From contig NC_079147.1 of NCBI RefSeq assembly GCF_945859685.1, positions 263,986,572 through 264,050,571 on the forward strand: a stretch of DNA of 64,000 nucleotides, written 5' to 3'. The notes beneath the pieces were generated by a model, which did no database searches, had not been told where the DNA came from, and saw nothing but the letters and a program-made list of their open reading frames with translations. This document shows positions 26,601 through 41,600 of the stretch, piece after piece; within the stretch, counting starts at the first letter, position 1, and every line of letters begins with the position of its first letter. Source of the DNA: Eupeodes corollae. Taxonomy: Eukaryota > Arthropoda > Insecta > Diptera > Syrphidae. Position numbers and translations under genes: made by a program.

Positions 26601-29600
26601 TCAAAAAACTAAAATTAAGAGTGGTACCGAAAGAAGAATGATCCTAAGGGCGGAACCAATCTTTTAATTAGATTGGTTTGAGATAAAATGAGTTTTTCAA
26701 CACTGCTTAAAAATGTTCTAGATTGTTTTAGAACACTTTTGTCCAGCAAGATAGGGTCTTACTTTTAAATTTGGACGACTCTCTTAATATGAAAGCTTTC
26801 CAAGATTCCAAGGGTTCTAAATATGCCATATTTATGAGCTAAATTAAAATAGTTTACAGGTTTTTTGGTGCATTTCAGAAATATTAGAAATTGAGTTGAA
26901 ACGTAGCTTTTTTAGGCTTTTTTTAAATGCAAAGAACGCTTAAAAAACATCTATGCAAAAACCTAGACAGTTAGAAAGTATTCCAAAAATGTTGTTTTTA
27001 TGGTATACAAATTTAAACAGAATTTAATAGGAAGAATTTCATTGCCTTTTTAAAGTATTTTCGGATTCAATTTCAGGAAGTATATTAATACTACAGTAAT
27101 CAGTCTGCTTAATTGTAATTTAGAGCTGACGCTAGTAGGCACATTCAAAGAAATTACTGTTTTGCTACTGAGTTAAAAAGTACACACATTTTCTAAAAAT
27201 TAAATAAAAGAAAACTAAGGTAAACAAATAAGTTGGGAAGAAACTTTAGTGAGGCACTCACAAATTGGACTTTACAGAATCTCTTTCCACTTCAGTTCTC
27301 AGGAAATTAAAAGCTTTTATTTTAAATTAATTGACACGAAACGTTCATTAGGTTCTTCAATTAGCCATAAGGTTAACGCAAGTGTCACTTTTGCCGTTTT
27401 CGAGATATTTATATTCTTGAAATTCATGTATAAATCTGAGTTCTAGAGAATTCAAAGCAAATTAACTTCAAAAAGTAGATTTCTTTAATTTTTTAAAATC
27501 TTAAAAGTTTTTGTATTTTGAAGGAAATTATTTGTGAAAAAAAAGCTTTACAATTTTTATACGGGTAAAAACATTGGAATTGAAAACGTGTTTCAGGAAT
27601 TTAAAGCCAACTTAGTATCATATTGGCGATCATTTATTCTAGCTTTCTTTTTAAGAACCAACTTAGTATCATATTGGCGATCATTTATTCTAGCTTTCTT
27701 TTTAAGAACCCGAACATTTGTCCTTTTCTTACAAAATATCTATATTTGAGGTATAACTAAAGTTGTTCCAAATTCTTAATTTTATGAAAACAAATATTTG
27801 ACTTATGTTTGACAGCAAACCTCTTTTTGTTAAATAAAGTAAAATTACTTACAAATCTCTAGATGTTATCATTAATTATATATCTTAATTCTAAAGGCTT
27901 TATGGCTTATATTACCCCATCCTGGATCGTAAATTGGTCAAAAGCTAGCGATATTTATGTTACTAGACTCATGTAAAAGGGTAATACAAAGTACTACAAA
28001 AAACGTTATAAGCATTATCCAACAAAGAAATAGAAAGATTTTCAAACACACAGTCCATTGCTTCTAATTCTCATTAAAAAGGAAATATTAGCTCTGGATT
28101 AAATGTAACTTGGACGCGAATTTAAAAAACTACTCATTTTAGCTAATTTTCCTCGGATAAAAATACCACAGTACACGAAGTTATATGTTTTATGCCGTTT
28201 TTAACCTCCTCAAATGATTTAAAAATACATGTAAACATCACATAAAGGAAGTAGAAATATTTGTCATTTTTGCCCAATTTCAAGTAGTACAAATTTAGGA
28301 AACTAATCTACAAGTTCAATTTACAAAATTCACGTTGGCTTTACTGACATGTAACAGTTACATATGTATAACGATAAAGCTGAAACTTTTTGATAGCAGG
28401 ATTATTATTAGTTACTAATGAATAATGACACAATTGATTACAATGTTATAGGATTAATAATGTTATTATTAGATTTTGTTTTTTTTTTAAGGTTAGCTTA
28501 AGCATTATTTAGAATTCTTGCTAAATTTGTTGTAGGTTTGTTGATACCTATTTGCGCCTATGTTAATATTGCAACAATGCATTTTTAAAGTGGTGAATAT
28601 ATGAGATTTTCTCAAGCGAGACCATACCAAGCGATACACGCAAATTAATAAATTTGTTCTGTATTTGGAAAAGATAATGATTAAAAAAACATTGACATAA
28701 GATAATAAACTACAGGATCATCGAACCCGAAAACTTTTACCTTAACTTTAAGTGAGTTCTTGTTTTTTCTAAAACAAAGCAAATTTTAAAAATCTTTTAA
28801 CTTCTTTCACACTGAAAATAATGTCATATCTTAATAAGTTAAGACAATTTATTTAAGACAGTTAACTTATAAACATTCTTGATTTAAAGAAACAAAAAGA
28901 AGAGAAAAGATGAAATACTCGCTTATACTAAAAACTGAGTATCTGCGTTTACACAACAGAGTAGAGGTTAAGAGATTTGCGAATAATTTTTAAGCAGAAA
29001 CTCGAACACAAAAAAATTTGCTTAACCATGGGGAGATATTTTTTAGGACTAAAATTGTTAAAAGTAAAATACAAAAAATTAAAGGCTAATTATTGTCCCA
29101 GGTTAAGGAAGTTTAAAGGAAGATTAATTGAATTTACTATTTTTAAATAGTCGTTTTAAATTATTGTTAAAAAGTTTGCTTATGTTAACACAAAATATAG
29201 AATAATTCGGATACTTATGACAAAGGATGTAGAGTTATGTAAACCCTTCGATTTTAGTCAAGTATCAAAAGCAGTAAATAATTTATTATCTATGTCAATG
29301 AATTAGAGGTTAATAGGTAAATTATTATAAATAAATAAAACAATGGCTTACAGATTATATAAGAGCGGAGCGGAACAGGAATGAGAGGAAAGATATAGTT
29401 TTGCAAAAAAAACTTTGAATCAATAAAATAATAAAATGAGTGTGTTGACAGGACATTTGTAAAGGACAAGAAAAATAAGGATGAAAGGTTAAATTTTTGA
29501 ATTTTTATAATTTGATTGATTGGACGGGATAAGACAAAATATATCAAATTGCGTTTACCACTTGTGTAGCGACTTTCGTGCCTTCCCAAGCGTCGACTGG

Positions 29601-32600
29601 GTCTATTATTTTGTGCGCACTGTGCATTGGCATTGGCATTGACATTTTGGGCATTCTTACTATGATCTGATTTGACAGTTCTTTCAGCGCTATTACCTAC
29701 TACACATCCTGCAGTTCGTCCACTAATGTGTCCGCTTCCTAATCCTCCTCCACCTGCACCTGGTCCTACAACACCACCACCCCCTAGCACTGTACCACTT
29801 GGTGATTCTGACTTGCTACGGTTGTTGGCACTGGTGTTGTTGTTGTTGATATTACTCGGCGTCTTAATATTGCCACTTGCTGATTTTGACACTTTATTGC
29901 CCTGCATCGATTTGACAGCTGCTAAAATTGCACTTGGTGCCAGCAAATTGGCAGATGTCTGTAAAATCGAGCTGCTGTTCGTCTGTTGAATTGATGAAGA
30001 TGTTGTCCTTGAGTTTATTAATGATGGCACTTGTTGTTGTTGTTTGCTCAGGGCAGATTGTTGTTTTTCCATGCTGGATGAAGCACTACTGTTGCCAGCA
30101 CTGCCACCGCTTCCAGCGGAATATTTGCGCGTTTGCAATAATGGCGAACCTTGAGGTTGTGGTTCGTTTTTGTTGTAAGGACGACATCCTTTGAAATTTG
30201 ATTTGGCGGCTATTTCAGCAGATAGGGCTGCCAGCTGACTGCTTAAGTCAACACCTGAACGTTTTACATTTGATGTAATTGGTCCAGCTGGAGTTGTTTT
30301 ATTTTTTATATTTTCATAATTTATAGTTGTTGGTTAATTGTTTTATTGTTTGTGTTTGTGATATTTTTTTGGAAATTAGAAACGTCAGAAAACGACAGAA
30401 AATATGAAACAAAAGAAAATAAAAAGAAAAAAAGAAAATTTAAATAAAAAATTAATTTAAATATAATTTGTGTGAAAATTTCAATTCGAAGTGCAACATT
30501 CGTGACTTAAAAATATTAAATAAACTATTTTTCTATAAAATAATAATAAAAACATGCATAACTATTTATTTCTAATAAATTGTCAAAAGATAGAAAAAAT
30601 GCTTAAGTTTATTTTGAATAATGAGCAAAATATTAAAAATTAAAAATTTTCCTCATTAAATAAATCGATTTTACAAAAAGAATACTTAACAAAAATACAC
30701 AATTTAATCCACACAAAGTGAAGTAAATATACGAGTACTCAGATCTTTTATGAATAAAACTATACTATGCCAGCAAAATAAAAAAAGGAAGAAAATTGTT
30801 TTGTTCATATCCTTTTACATTTTTTAGTTTTTTTGTTATACTCATTTATCAACCACCCCTAGGGACATTGTGAGATAAACAAGTGCATTGACACGAAAAA
30901 CATAAAACAATGATATAAAATAGTGCAAGGCATTATACTAAATACTCATCTTTTCATATCCTTCTTCTATATACAAAAGTTCACTCTCGAAGTGAAACAG
31001 ATTTAAGGACTTAAAATACAAACAAAGAAATAGTTCGCTATATTTTGTAAAGGAACAATTCTCTTTATAGGCTTTTGTTACTGTTACTCTGCATTGTTTA
31101 AGTTGTTATATTTTTTTGAAAGGATATTTCAATAAATCAATTGAAACAAATTTGTATTAATGGAGAATTAAGATAATGTCACTCAAATTTGTAACAAAAT
31201 TTGTTCTTATTTTTTTTAATTTATTTAATTCAAATTGATGTTACTTTAGATGCAGAAGAAGGTTCAATTTCATTTGACCTTTATATTAATCAGACATAGA
31301 GAAAGGTATAAACATGGATAAGGACTTATCTTTTGAATGACAATGAAAAGGATATAACAAGGATTTTCGATTAGGAATTTTACCTATGTGTATACATTTA
31401 TATGAATATCTATCTTTATTGTGGGAAAAAGTTTATCCGTAATAATATCAAAGTTGAGGTATTTCAGGAACAAGAACATAACACTGTACATAAGGCAATT
31501 TGGACATGGACAAATATTTTATTTACTATTTTAAACTTTGAAGTACATATTTTATTCCCCTAGCCAAGAGTAATTAGGATACATTAATTGAAAGTAGCAG
31601 ATGGATAAACAATTTCTTTTAGTAATCTCATTCCCGTTTTTTTATTTTTTTTAAATGTTACAAAAATAGTGTAGGAAGAATTTGATTACATTTTCAGACT
31701 TGATACAAAAGTATCACCTCTTTACTTTCTTTTACCTCTCGATAAAGTGTTAAATACAAGATTCCAGATTACTGCTGATTTTTGTAGTAATTTCAAGACG
31801 GAAACAAACTTGTCAATAGTCAATAGTTAATAATATTGCTATGCATGAGCTCCAATTGTCCTTCAAGTAATTGTAAATCGAGCACAAAGCAGTTTTTTTT
31901 AAAGCGTATTCCATAAATTAAATGTATCCAAAAGAATATATCGGATTTCAAAAATGCCAGTCTTCGTAGAATAAAACTATTCTGATTGGTCTGGCAGAAT
32001 CTGTTCTAAAAGTGATCTGTTGGTTATAAAAGCTATTCTGATCATATGCCGAATATATTCGAATGGAATAGTGAATATATACTTCAACATGAAAATTTGA
32101 AATCATTACCAAAACTAAAATGGAGAAAGAAAAGTATGAATAAATATCAAAATAATGTAGACACCTATTAAGCTGAAACTCCTTCATTTTATGAATCTAT
32201 CGAGTTGTTTTCAAAGGGTACAATTTCGTGTATCAACCATTCTTCACGAACTCAACACTCTGGTTGTATTACAAAATTCAAAAATGTGTGGTTTGATAAC
32301 AGATGTTTGAATGGCCGGAAAAATCATAACAGTTACACCGGTGAACTAAGAAGATGGTAAATTAACGCTAACTCCACGTACAAACTATTAAGCCACATAA
32401 AAAAGCAAAATTTGAAAATATTCAAGCTAAATAAAAAAAAATTCTGTATAAGGCAACGATATAAATTTATCCAATTGTGTAATTGGTACAAATATGGCCT
32501 TAGATCAACTATCATATCATTTCTAAAACCTAATGTCCAATAAGTTCAATTTTATGCTTTTCCTTTGAAGAACCCCTGGTTATTGAAGAAATTTTGGTCT

Positions 32601-35600
32601 CTGAAATAGACTCTAATAAAATAAAAATCGCCCTTCAAAAAATACCAGGTGAAGATGGGATTTCGTTATATAATTCAGTATTTCAAAAATTCAACGCCTG
32701 CTTTTACTAATAAGCTAAAACTTCTTTTCAACAAAATTTTAACAATCGGCGTTATTCCCTCTTGCTCTATTCATGAGAAAGGTGATTCAAACGATGTTGC
32801 AAATAAACGGGGGAATTTCATTTATAAACGTTTTAGCCAAAAATGAAAAGATCAGAAAAATGGTTTGATGATAATAACATATTAACAGACTTTCAAGCTG
32901 GGTTCTGAAAAAATACAGTACAGTGGACTGAGATTTGCATTGAAGTCGATTGTGAAAGCATTCCAAGACAGAAATAAAGACATGCGGTTTTTTTGTTGAT
33001 TTTAAGGCAGCTTTCGATCTTGTGAATAGAAAAACACTTAGGTATGAACTCTCTTGCGAATAAAAACGCACTTAGGTCAACTCAAGAAGCAGCGGTTTGT
33101 TGTTTCCTCAATGGTTTGATACTGATAAGTGTCTTTAACATAGATGTTCTCTGATTGCTTTGTTGGTTGCATTTATAAATGATATGGACAAGTATATGCC
33201 CGGTGGTATTAGGATTGCTAATTGTACAATAAATGTGCTTCTGTAAGCAAACGATCTTCTGATTCTTTCAGAAACATCAGAAAATGTACAGCTCAAGATA
33301 AACTGGTAGTCATCTTAGAACAATACATGGGGGCTTACAATAAATGCCTAAAACTGCAAAATTATGGTATTCAAAACAGTGTGATTAGAAGCACATTTTT
33401 TTTCATGGTACCAGTCTTGAAGTCACTAATTTATTTTTGGGTGGCGCAACAGTCCGTTGAAGACTAGGGCCTTGTGACTTACTGTTATCAGCACTTTTTA
33501 TGAATTTGTCTATTCATCGCAAGAGACAGTACCATTGAAAAAATTCGAATTCTTCCCAAAAGTTTGCTGAATATGATATGCAGGAATATTTGTTCATACC
33601 AAAATATATTGCTATTAGCTAAATACAACATTTTCTAATGCGTTGTGAAGACATCACTTTGCAGCACAAATTTGGAGAATGGATACATTTGAAGTAGTAC
33701 CCTTAAGCATCAAGCAAACTCTATCTGTAAAGTTTCCTTACGTTCAGGTATTCGTTGACCAAGAAAATATTAATGTTTAAATTGGGTTGGTGGACCATAA
33801 AATGGTGGAATATTGCCGATAACTCTGGTGAAATTATTCATTTCGATCCAAACAACTGAGAAATCTTCTACACAATATAACTAAAAAGCTCAAAGACTTT
33901 GTTCGAGAAACATTTGCAACAGAAGCTCATCAGTCAGAGAAAAGAATTATAGACTGCCAACTTAATCATAACCTATTAAATAAAAATTATTTTCAGGGCA
34001 CACTTAACTACAAGGAAATATCACCTTTTTTCAAATTCAGATGTGAACTGCTGCCCTTAAATGACAGTCCATACAACGGGAATTTCTAGAAATTCTATAA
34101 CCTTTTCGAGGAAAAAAAACTATTTTGTTTTATACGTATTTGTCTAGTATTGAAACACCAACGACAATATTTGTTTGAAACAAACCAAACACTGAAAACT
34201 TAGATTAAGACAAATTATTTGAAGATACTTAAATTTTGTTCCAAGGCCGTTTTAATTGTTGAAACTATAGTTTTTTTCATTTTTTGTTTATTTTAATAAA
34301 CATTTCTAAGCCAGTAAGCAACGTTTCATAAAAGTACTTCTCTTTTTATAAAACTCAGCTTGTAACTTCTAAACTCTCTTTCGTTTTGTTTCTGAACGTT
34401 TTCGGGTACTATAAGTGAATGAAAATGCAGCCGGGAATACAATTTCATAATAAAGCCAATTTTTCAAGAAGTACGGAACTTTAAATCGAACATTTGGTAA
34501 AGAAAATCCATGGACAGTTCTCAAAGCCAGATTGAATTTTTAACAAGAATCTATAAGGAAATTTATGTTTTTCCTTGAATTGGAAAATGCTGGAAAATTG
34601 TAAAATTTATATTTTTTTTAAAGGAACTAACTGTTAAATCTCTAATCTCCATGAATGTGTGTGGTTATTTTACAGTTTTAGGTTCATCGAATAAACCATT
34701 TCTTAGATTCACACGATTAAAGTTTTAGAAAAATTAAAAGAATAAATTATTGTTTGTTTCTACTTTTTTCTACGTTTTTATTGCAAAATGTGTTGAAGAA
34801 GAATCAAAATGAAAACAAAACTATTAAAATTTGTTTTAATTTTTAAATTGAAAGGAAAAAGTTACAAGAAATAACAAAAAAAAAGTATCATAACATTTTA
34901 TTCTAACGTTGCTTTTCTAAACACCGTGAACCATGTGGTTAGAAATGTTTTTTAATTTAAAAATCTGAAATCAAATTCACTTGGTTTTCAAAGTACATTT
35001 TTTTTGTTTATTTTGTCTTTTAATTAAATCAATATATCCGAATATATAAATTTGTTATAGACAGTATGTCAGAAACTCAATCAAATGGATTTAAAAAAAT
35101 TCTTAAACCATTTTGTAAGTTTAATGAAGTTTATATCTTTTCAAAAAATAAATTTTTACATTAAACTTAATGGAAAATTTAGCGCCAATATTTTAACTTG
35201 GGCTAGAATCGAAATAGGACTGGATTTTGAGTTTTTGTTCCAGCTTTTTCGTCATTTGAGTTGAGAGAACGAATTTTTGCATTTATTTTATATTAGACTT
35301 GGAGAAATTATATTTTCAAATAATTCAAGGAACTAAAAGACACTGCTTTCAAACTACGAAACTACAAATTATCAGTTCAGGGACTGTTTTTTGTATCATT
35401 AGAACGTTCTGAATTGCAGTGATAAATAGTTCGTAAATTCTATTAAAGTGATTATTTTGTTCATATTTTAAATTAATAAACCTTAAAATTTATTTACGTG
35501 ACAAAATTGAATGGAATTGTTACATAAAAGTCTAGGAAAAAAACTGGCTATTAATAATTTTCTGAGAACCTCCATGAAATTTCTTTACAAAATAAAACGT

Positions 35601-38600
35601 TCGAGACAATAAGTCCGTATTCAGCGAATTATTAAATCTTCTTAAAGGCACCTGGCTAACTTGGCACGAATTCACGTTTATTATTCTTATGTTACTACAA
35701 AACAAAATTAAGCATTAATTTTCCAAAAAATCTTCTTTTTTTCCATAGTCGGACGTCAGTTGGGGTAGACATGTTTTTGCATCAATTTTTCTGTCTCTTT
35801 TTGTATTTTTCTATTTACAGAACTCTAGACACAATTTATTTTTTGGTTTTAATTATTTTGATCCTGAGACATTGCATTGTAATCCCTTTCCATAAGAACA
35901 TGTGTTCATAATTTCTAATACAAACAAATAACTACAGACTGTTGTTGATTTAACCTTAAGCCTTATTTTCATGGAAAAAGATGATAGAATGATTCTTAGT
36001 CATAAATTGAAAGAAAATTAATTATAAAAGTCTAGACTAGACATAGACATGCCTTGGGTTAGACAAGTAATAAATTAACATAAATTAGGACAAAATTATT
36101 CGACCTTAACACGACCTACGCACGGCCTTTTATTACAGGGTTATTCATGTGTTTTAAAAAAGGGTGTTTTTTTATTCTAAATTGTTATCACTTTGAATAA
36201 TTTTTTAAGGCACGAAAATTTAAAATAGAAAATTGTATTCTCATTTCAAAAAGGAAGCTCATGCTCTTCTTTCAAGGTTAAGTTTATAACACCCTTTATT
36301 TGATGGAGAAACATTAAATTTTTGAATAGTTCCCAGAAAAGCAAAGTAAACAAAAGCCAATCCATTCAAAGAGGTTGAATACATGAATGTTATTTTATTT
36401 TTGTTTTGTTTAACATCAAGGATACACTTTCAACGCTCATTAGTTGCGTGTTCCTGTTTTAATTTTATTTTTGTATTTCTATTATTTTTTGAGAGCTAAT
36501 TTCTCCGCAACAAGCAACAAGGACTTACTGCGCCTTGGCTCTGATGTTATGGGAGCCACTGAAATATTCTAGTAATTTAATGTGAAATTGTTGATGCTCT
36601 TAAAGTCTCATTTAAAAGTAAAATGTGAATACTTTTGGACACTTCAACCATCATCATCATCAGGATGGTAGTAGCAGCAGGAGCTTAAACAGAAACACAA
36701 GAAGTACCGCGCATTGAGCCTTCTGGGTACCTATGTATGTACCGACTGAGAGAGAGAGCAAGAGATAATATACCTAGAGCCTCGTCCTTTTTATCCTAGA
36801 TCCTACTATTGTATTTCTTTTTGTCTTTATTTTACAGTGTGAATGAACTTGCATACTATATAAAGTGTTCCAGCTCATTCACATCCTCGTCGCGGTCGTC
36901 GTCGTATTCCTCGTCATCGTCCTAGTCGTCATCATTGCCGGAGTCAGCGAGTTCTCTTCGTCGTTCTCATCATCGTTGTCGTCGTCCTTATTCTGAAATG
37001 CAAACTGAATGATGACAGCTTTTGGTTTATTTTTTTATTTTGCATTTCAACTCTTTAGAAAAAATGTTTTCTTATTTTGTATGTTTCTAACATTTTGCTC
37101 TTGTTTATATATATTACGTGTGAGATTGTCTTTCCATAAGAGTCCTTTGTATCCTTTTTTCTTGTGGAGCAATTTTTCTAGGTCGTTACTTTAGAAAGAT
37201 GATTATGCTGCAAGTTGCAAGGTGGTGTTTTCTAGTTTTTTTCTTTTTTTTTTCAATTATTAATCCGACTGCTTTAATGACAGTATCGCCTTAAGGTTTA
37301 TGTTGCTTTTTTATTCTTTTTGCTCGTTTTTTGTAATAGATACCTACATCTAACTTCCATGTGACTTTAAGGACTTTTTTTTCATATCCATTTTAAAAGA
37401 GATTATGTTTCACAAGTTTTACGTTTAATGTGTTCTTCTACTCAAATGGCATGATTTTTAGAGAAAAACTGGTGAGGAATTCTTACTAGACTCGCAGTTT
37501 ATAAACCCAACATGAGTTTTTTTTTTGAAAATACCCGTTCGTACATTTAAAAATTAGGTGGAGCAAAAGTCCATAGAGAACTAGGGTCTAGTGACGCTAG
37601 TTCACTATTTGTCTATTTGTCTTGCTTAAAACTTTAACAAAAAGTTGTCAGTTGAAATTTTCTAAAAAAGTTATTAAAAGTTACGAACAATATTCTATAT
37701 ATATGATAAAATAGCTTCATTTCAAAATCTATTTTTGTTAACGAAGTTTTTAGTCGAAAACCAAGCTTTACCAATTTTAGTAGCATTTCTTGAAAGTTCT
37801 TCGAAAATTTAAAAGTGATTAAAATTATTTTGAAGTCAATACCTTCATTTTTTCACGAGATATCGAAAATCGAATGTGAATTTTTATCAATTTGTAGATT
37901 AAATTTTCATGAAAATATTTTCTATAAGATGAGATTAGTTTAAAGCCAATATTTTTAACTTTTGAAAATAATTTGAATCGAAAATCAGTTTTTACCAGTT
38001 GTTAGTAATGTTTTTTTTTTGTTTAGGTTTTTATTATTTGCAATTAAACTTGCAACGTCAATAAATGTCAAATTTTCAATTTTCAAAAGAAATAACCTAG
38101 AACTCAAATTATGAATTGTATAATTTTCGATGTTACAAAATTTCAGGTGTGAGTGTTTCATTTTTTAAACTCAAAATTCCAAAAATTGAATTATTCAAAT
38201 TTTGTCTGGTGCTTCAAAATATTTGAATAGAATGTCTAAATTTAAGTTTTTTAGTTTTATCTTATTTTTAACTTTCCATACTGTGACCGTTCTGATTTTT
38301 CGGATTGAACATTTTTTAGCCTTTAAAGGTCCTTAGAAGTCCGTACCATCGGAATACCTTTTTTTCGTCAACCACATCTCAAGAACCAGTTTACATATCG
38401 ACTTGAAATACATTTTTTTACAGATAATAATATCAGAGGACGCTGTTAGGGCTTTTTAAAGAATACTACAGTCAATTCCCTCTAAGTCGAGTTTTTTTCT
38501 AACTCGAACTTTTTCGCCATATTTTTGCATTTCCCTCAGTTTTGCCTTCAGAAAATATCCTCAAGTTGAACTTCCTCTATGTCGAAAGTTACTGTGACCG

Positions 38601-41600
38601 TTCTGATTTTTCGAATTGAAAATTTTAACATTTATTAATTTTGCTTTCAGATAAATTATGGCTAGAAGAAATTTGAATACATTAGATATTGTAACGAAGA
38701 TTCGTTCAATTGAACGGTTGAAAAGAAAACGAAAATTGCTGATGATTTAAAAGCGTTCTTAACAGTTTTTTTCTTTGATTTGGGCTAAAAGAAAACAATT
38801 AAGAACTCAGCAAAATTATTTTGGAGCCCCGCAGCCACCATTTTGTTTTGGTGACATCTGTCAAATCTTTTGTTTATTATTCAGTTGTCTATTCCGAATT
38901 ATCATGGAGAGTTACACGATTCAACAGCACGTTTAAATTATAAAACTTTACTGTCAATATGAGTTTTCGTTAACGTTGAACCCATTGCGCCCATTTTAAA
39001 GTAGATGAGGTGACCCTTTACAGTCTATTTTTCAACGTTTGGTGGCCGTCTGGTTTAGTAAACAATCAGCCAACACTCCTACGTTCAAGGAACGCAAGAT
39101 AACCCGAGAACATCCCCGTGGGTCGTGAAAGTGTACATCAGAACCCAAGGCAGTCTATTCCTCGCCGTGCACAAGAACTCCGCCTTTTGCAGACTTCAAC
39201 TTGGCGAATTTTGTGTCAGGACTTGGGCCTACACCCGCACAAGATCCAATTGGCCCACTAGCTCAACGTTCATGATAATAGACAAAGAAATTTGCTCGCT
39301 GACTGGGCTTCGAATCGTTTGGAAGAGGACCCTAATTTTGGCCGAAAAATCATCTTTAGTGACAAAGCGTATTTTTGGATGAATGGCTTTGTTCACAAGC
39401 AGAGGTTCATTAAGTGATATGCATTTTTAAAAAGGTATTGTTTGATGAGCATTCGTCGGTACTTTTTTGAAAACGACGTTAGTGAGGCGAGCGTTACATA
39501 ACGATGATAACTAATTTATTATTACCCAAAGTGAACTATATGGACCAAGTCGATATGGTTCCAGCAGGGCGGGGATACGTGCCACTCAGCAAACTCCTCG
39601 TTTGACATTTTGCATGAACAATTTGAGGGTAAGGTTATCTCTCGCAGTGGTGATGTGAGTTCGCCACCACTTGCAGCCGGATCTATGCAAAAGAGTCATT
39701 GAATGTTTAACCACTTGGATCCAAGATGCCCATGCGGGCATTTGAATGATGTCATATTCCACACTTAATGGCATACATGCGCCTTTCAAACAAAAAATAA
39801 TTTTGTTAATACCTCACACACAGCTTTTTAAATTCCATTTCAACACTTTATTTAGCTGTCACATTAAGCGACACAAAGTTAGTGCGAGTATGAAAGTGTT
39901 AACGAAGCTGTTTTCAATACGGTTCGAAAGTATGCGTGGCAATAGTTTACCTGATTGCGGTCCAAGCTTTAAAAAGAAGACGCAGAAATGTGCAGATATC
40001 TAAGGATTTCCTTAGTTCAAGGCAAGTGATGGTTGGTTAATAATATTTAAAACCAGGCGTAGTATCATTAACAAAGTTTTGTTTCGTGAAAGACCTTCTT
40101 CTTTGTCTGATAATAATAAAGCTTATGAATGTAAACAATAGATTTAAGGAATCGTCCGAAGATTTAAACCAAAAGACGTTTTTAATGTCAATGAAACGAT
40201 GTTTTGAAGGGATGCACAGTAAAGAAAGAGTATCGTGCCTTTTAGGGTCCAACATGACAAGCTTAAGCTCTTATTTATCGGGTGGAGTAAAAGTCCTCGG
40301 TGTGTTTTATTAACAAAAAAATCTTTACCAGTTGATTGTGTAGCCAACCAACTTTCTTAGATAAACTCAGTAGTTTAACAAATGGACATGAGCATTACAC
40401 AAAATTTAAAAGTTTATTAGAAAAAAAATAATAATCTCTCTAACACGATTTTTTTAAAAAACTTAATCTAGCTCGAACTTATTATGATATCTCGTAAAAG
40501 TTCGACTTAGAGAAAGTCGACTGTGGATTTTGAAAAATTAAAAATTCATATCAACAATCAAATATATTGACTTCAAAATAATTTCTAATATTTCTTCCTT
40601 ATATCTTATAAAACATATTTGATAAAATTTGAAGGCAAATTATGTAAACTATTTTTGTCTTATAAAAAATAAAAATCTACTAATAATAATCCACAAAATT
40701 GGTAAAAGTTTTAGTAATTTTTTTTTTTTGAAAAATCCAAATCTGTTAAATCATAAATAAGTATAAAGTGTCTCTTCAAAAATTACCATTGCGATAAACG
40801 TGAATTGTTCCCTCTTAAAAACAAATGTATGAATGGTTCACTCAGGCGTATACGCACTTTTTGGTATATAATTTTGAACAATGATTGTTTTTTTAATAGT
40901 AAAATAAAAATACGTTTTATAAATGGACTCAGACCCTTAAATATATGACCTAAGGTATGATAAATTTTATATAATTCACATCACTTAAAAAAGCATGTTA
41001 AGCTTTTGCAATCTAACCAAAAATAAAACATAAGGTTCCATAGTCACGTTCAATCAATTTTTTTTGACTGAGAAATACAAATATATTTTTTAATTATTAA
41101 CCAATTCAAATAAAGGTTTATGCGTTTATGCTTAAATAAATTATAACACTAAATAAAAGTCTGAATTGGAGTTGAAATTTAAAATACTCTCATTAAAATC
41201 TGAAAATCAGTTTCCATTAATCGCACATTTGGATGGCCCTACCCTAAACTCTATTCAATTAATTTATAATCAATAATTTCAAGTAGATTTTGGGGTAGAC
41301 GTTCATAGTTTAATAGACAATTATATTTATATATATGTAGGTCCATATAACCACGATAGGAAGGATACTGCAAATTATAAACTTCATCCAACATCGGTCT
41401 TTGCGTACATAAAATAGTAAATTTGTCTAAGTTCAATATTAATGGAAGTACTATGTACGCAAATGTATGTAGTCTCATAAAAGCTTTTCTCTCTTCAATG
41501 ACTTTTTATGGATTAATATTTATGATGAATGGAATATCAAATTTAGTCAAAAATCAACTTCTATGGAGTTAAGTAACTGCCAAAACTATGATCGAATATC

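Larger units (their letters stand above)
24529..29558. other. Dip2 intron, no recognisable gene
   Basis: 5-kb AT-rich intron. Two local tandem duplications are visible (26277-26383 and 27607-27708). Open frames such as 27249-27446 and 27534-27749 (plus) show no domain, and the second is partly made by the tandem duplication. Nothing else is supported. Confidence 0.65.

Noticed and set aside
29672..30194. Plus-strand frames of 105 and 88 codons
   Set aside because: They are antisense to Dip2 exon B and arise from its low-complexity codons.
36900..37000. Minus-strand acidic stretch (NKDDDNDDENDEEN) after a cag acceptor-like word, as an extra Dip2 exon
   Set aside because: The frame closes soon, no partner donor in phase 1 is evident, and the composition follows from a triplet repeat.
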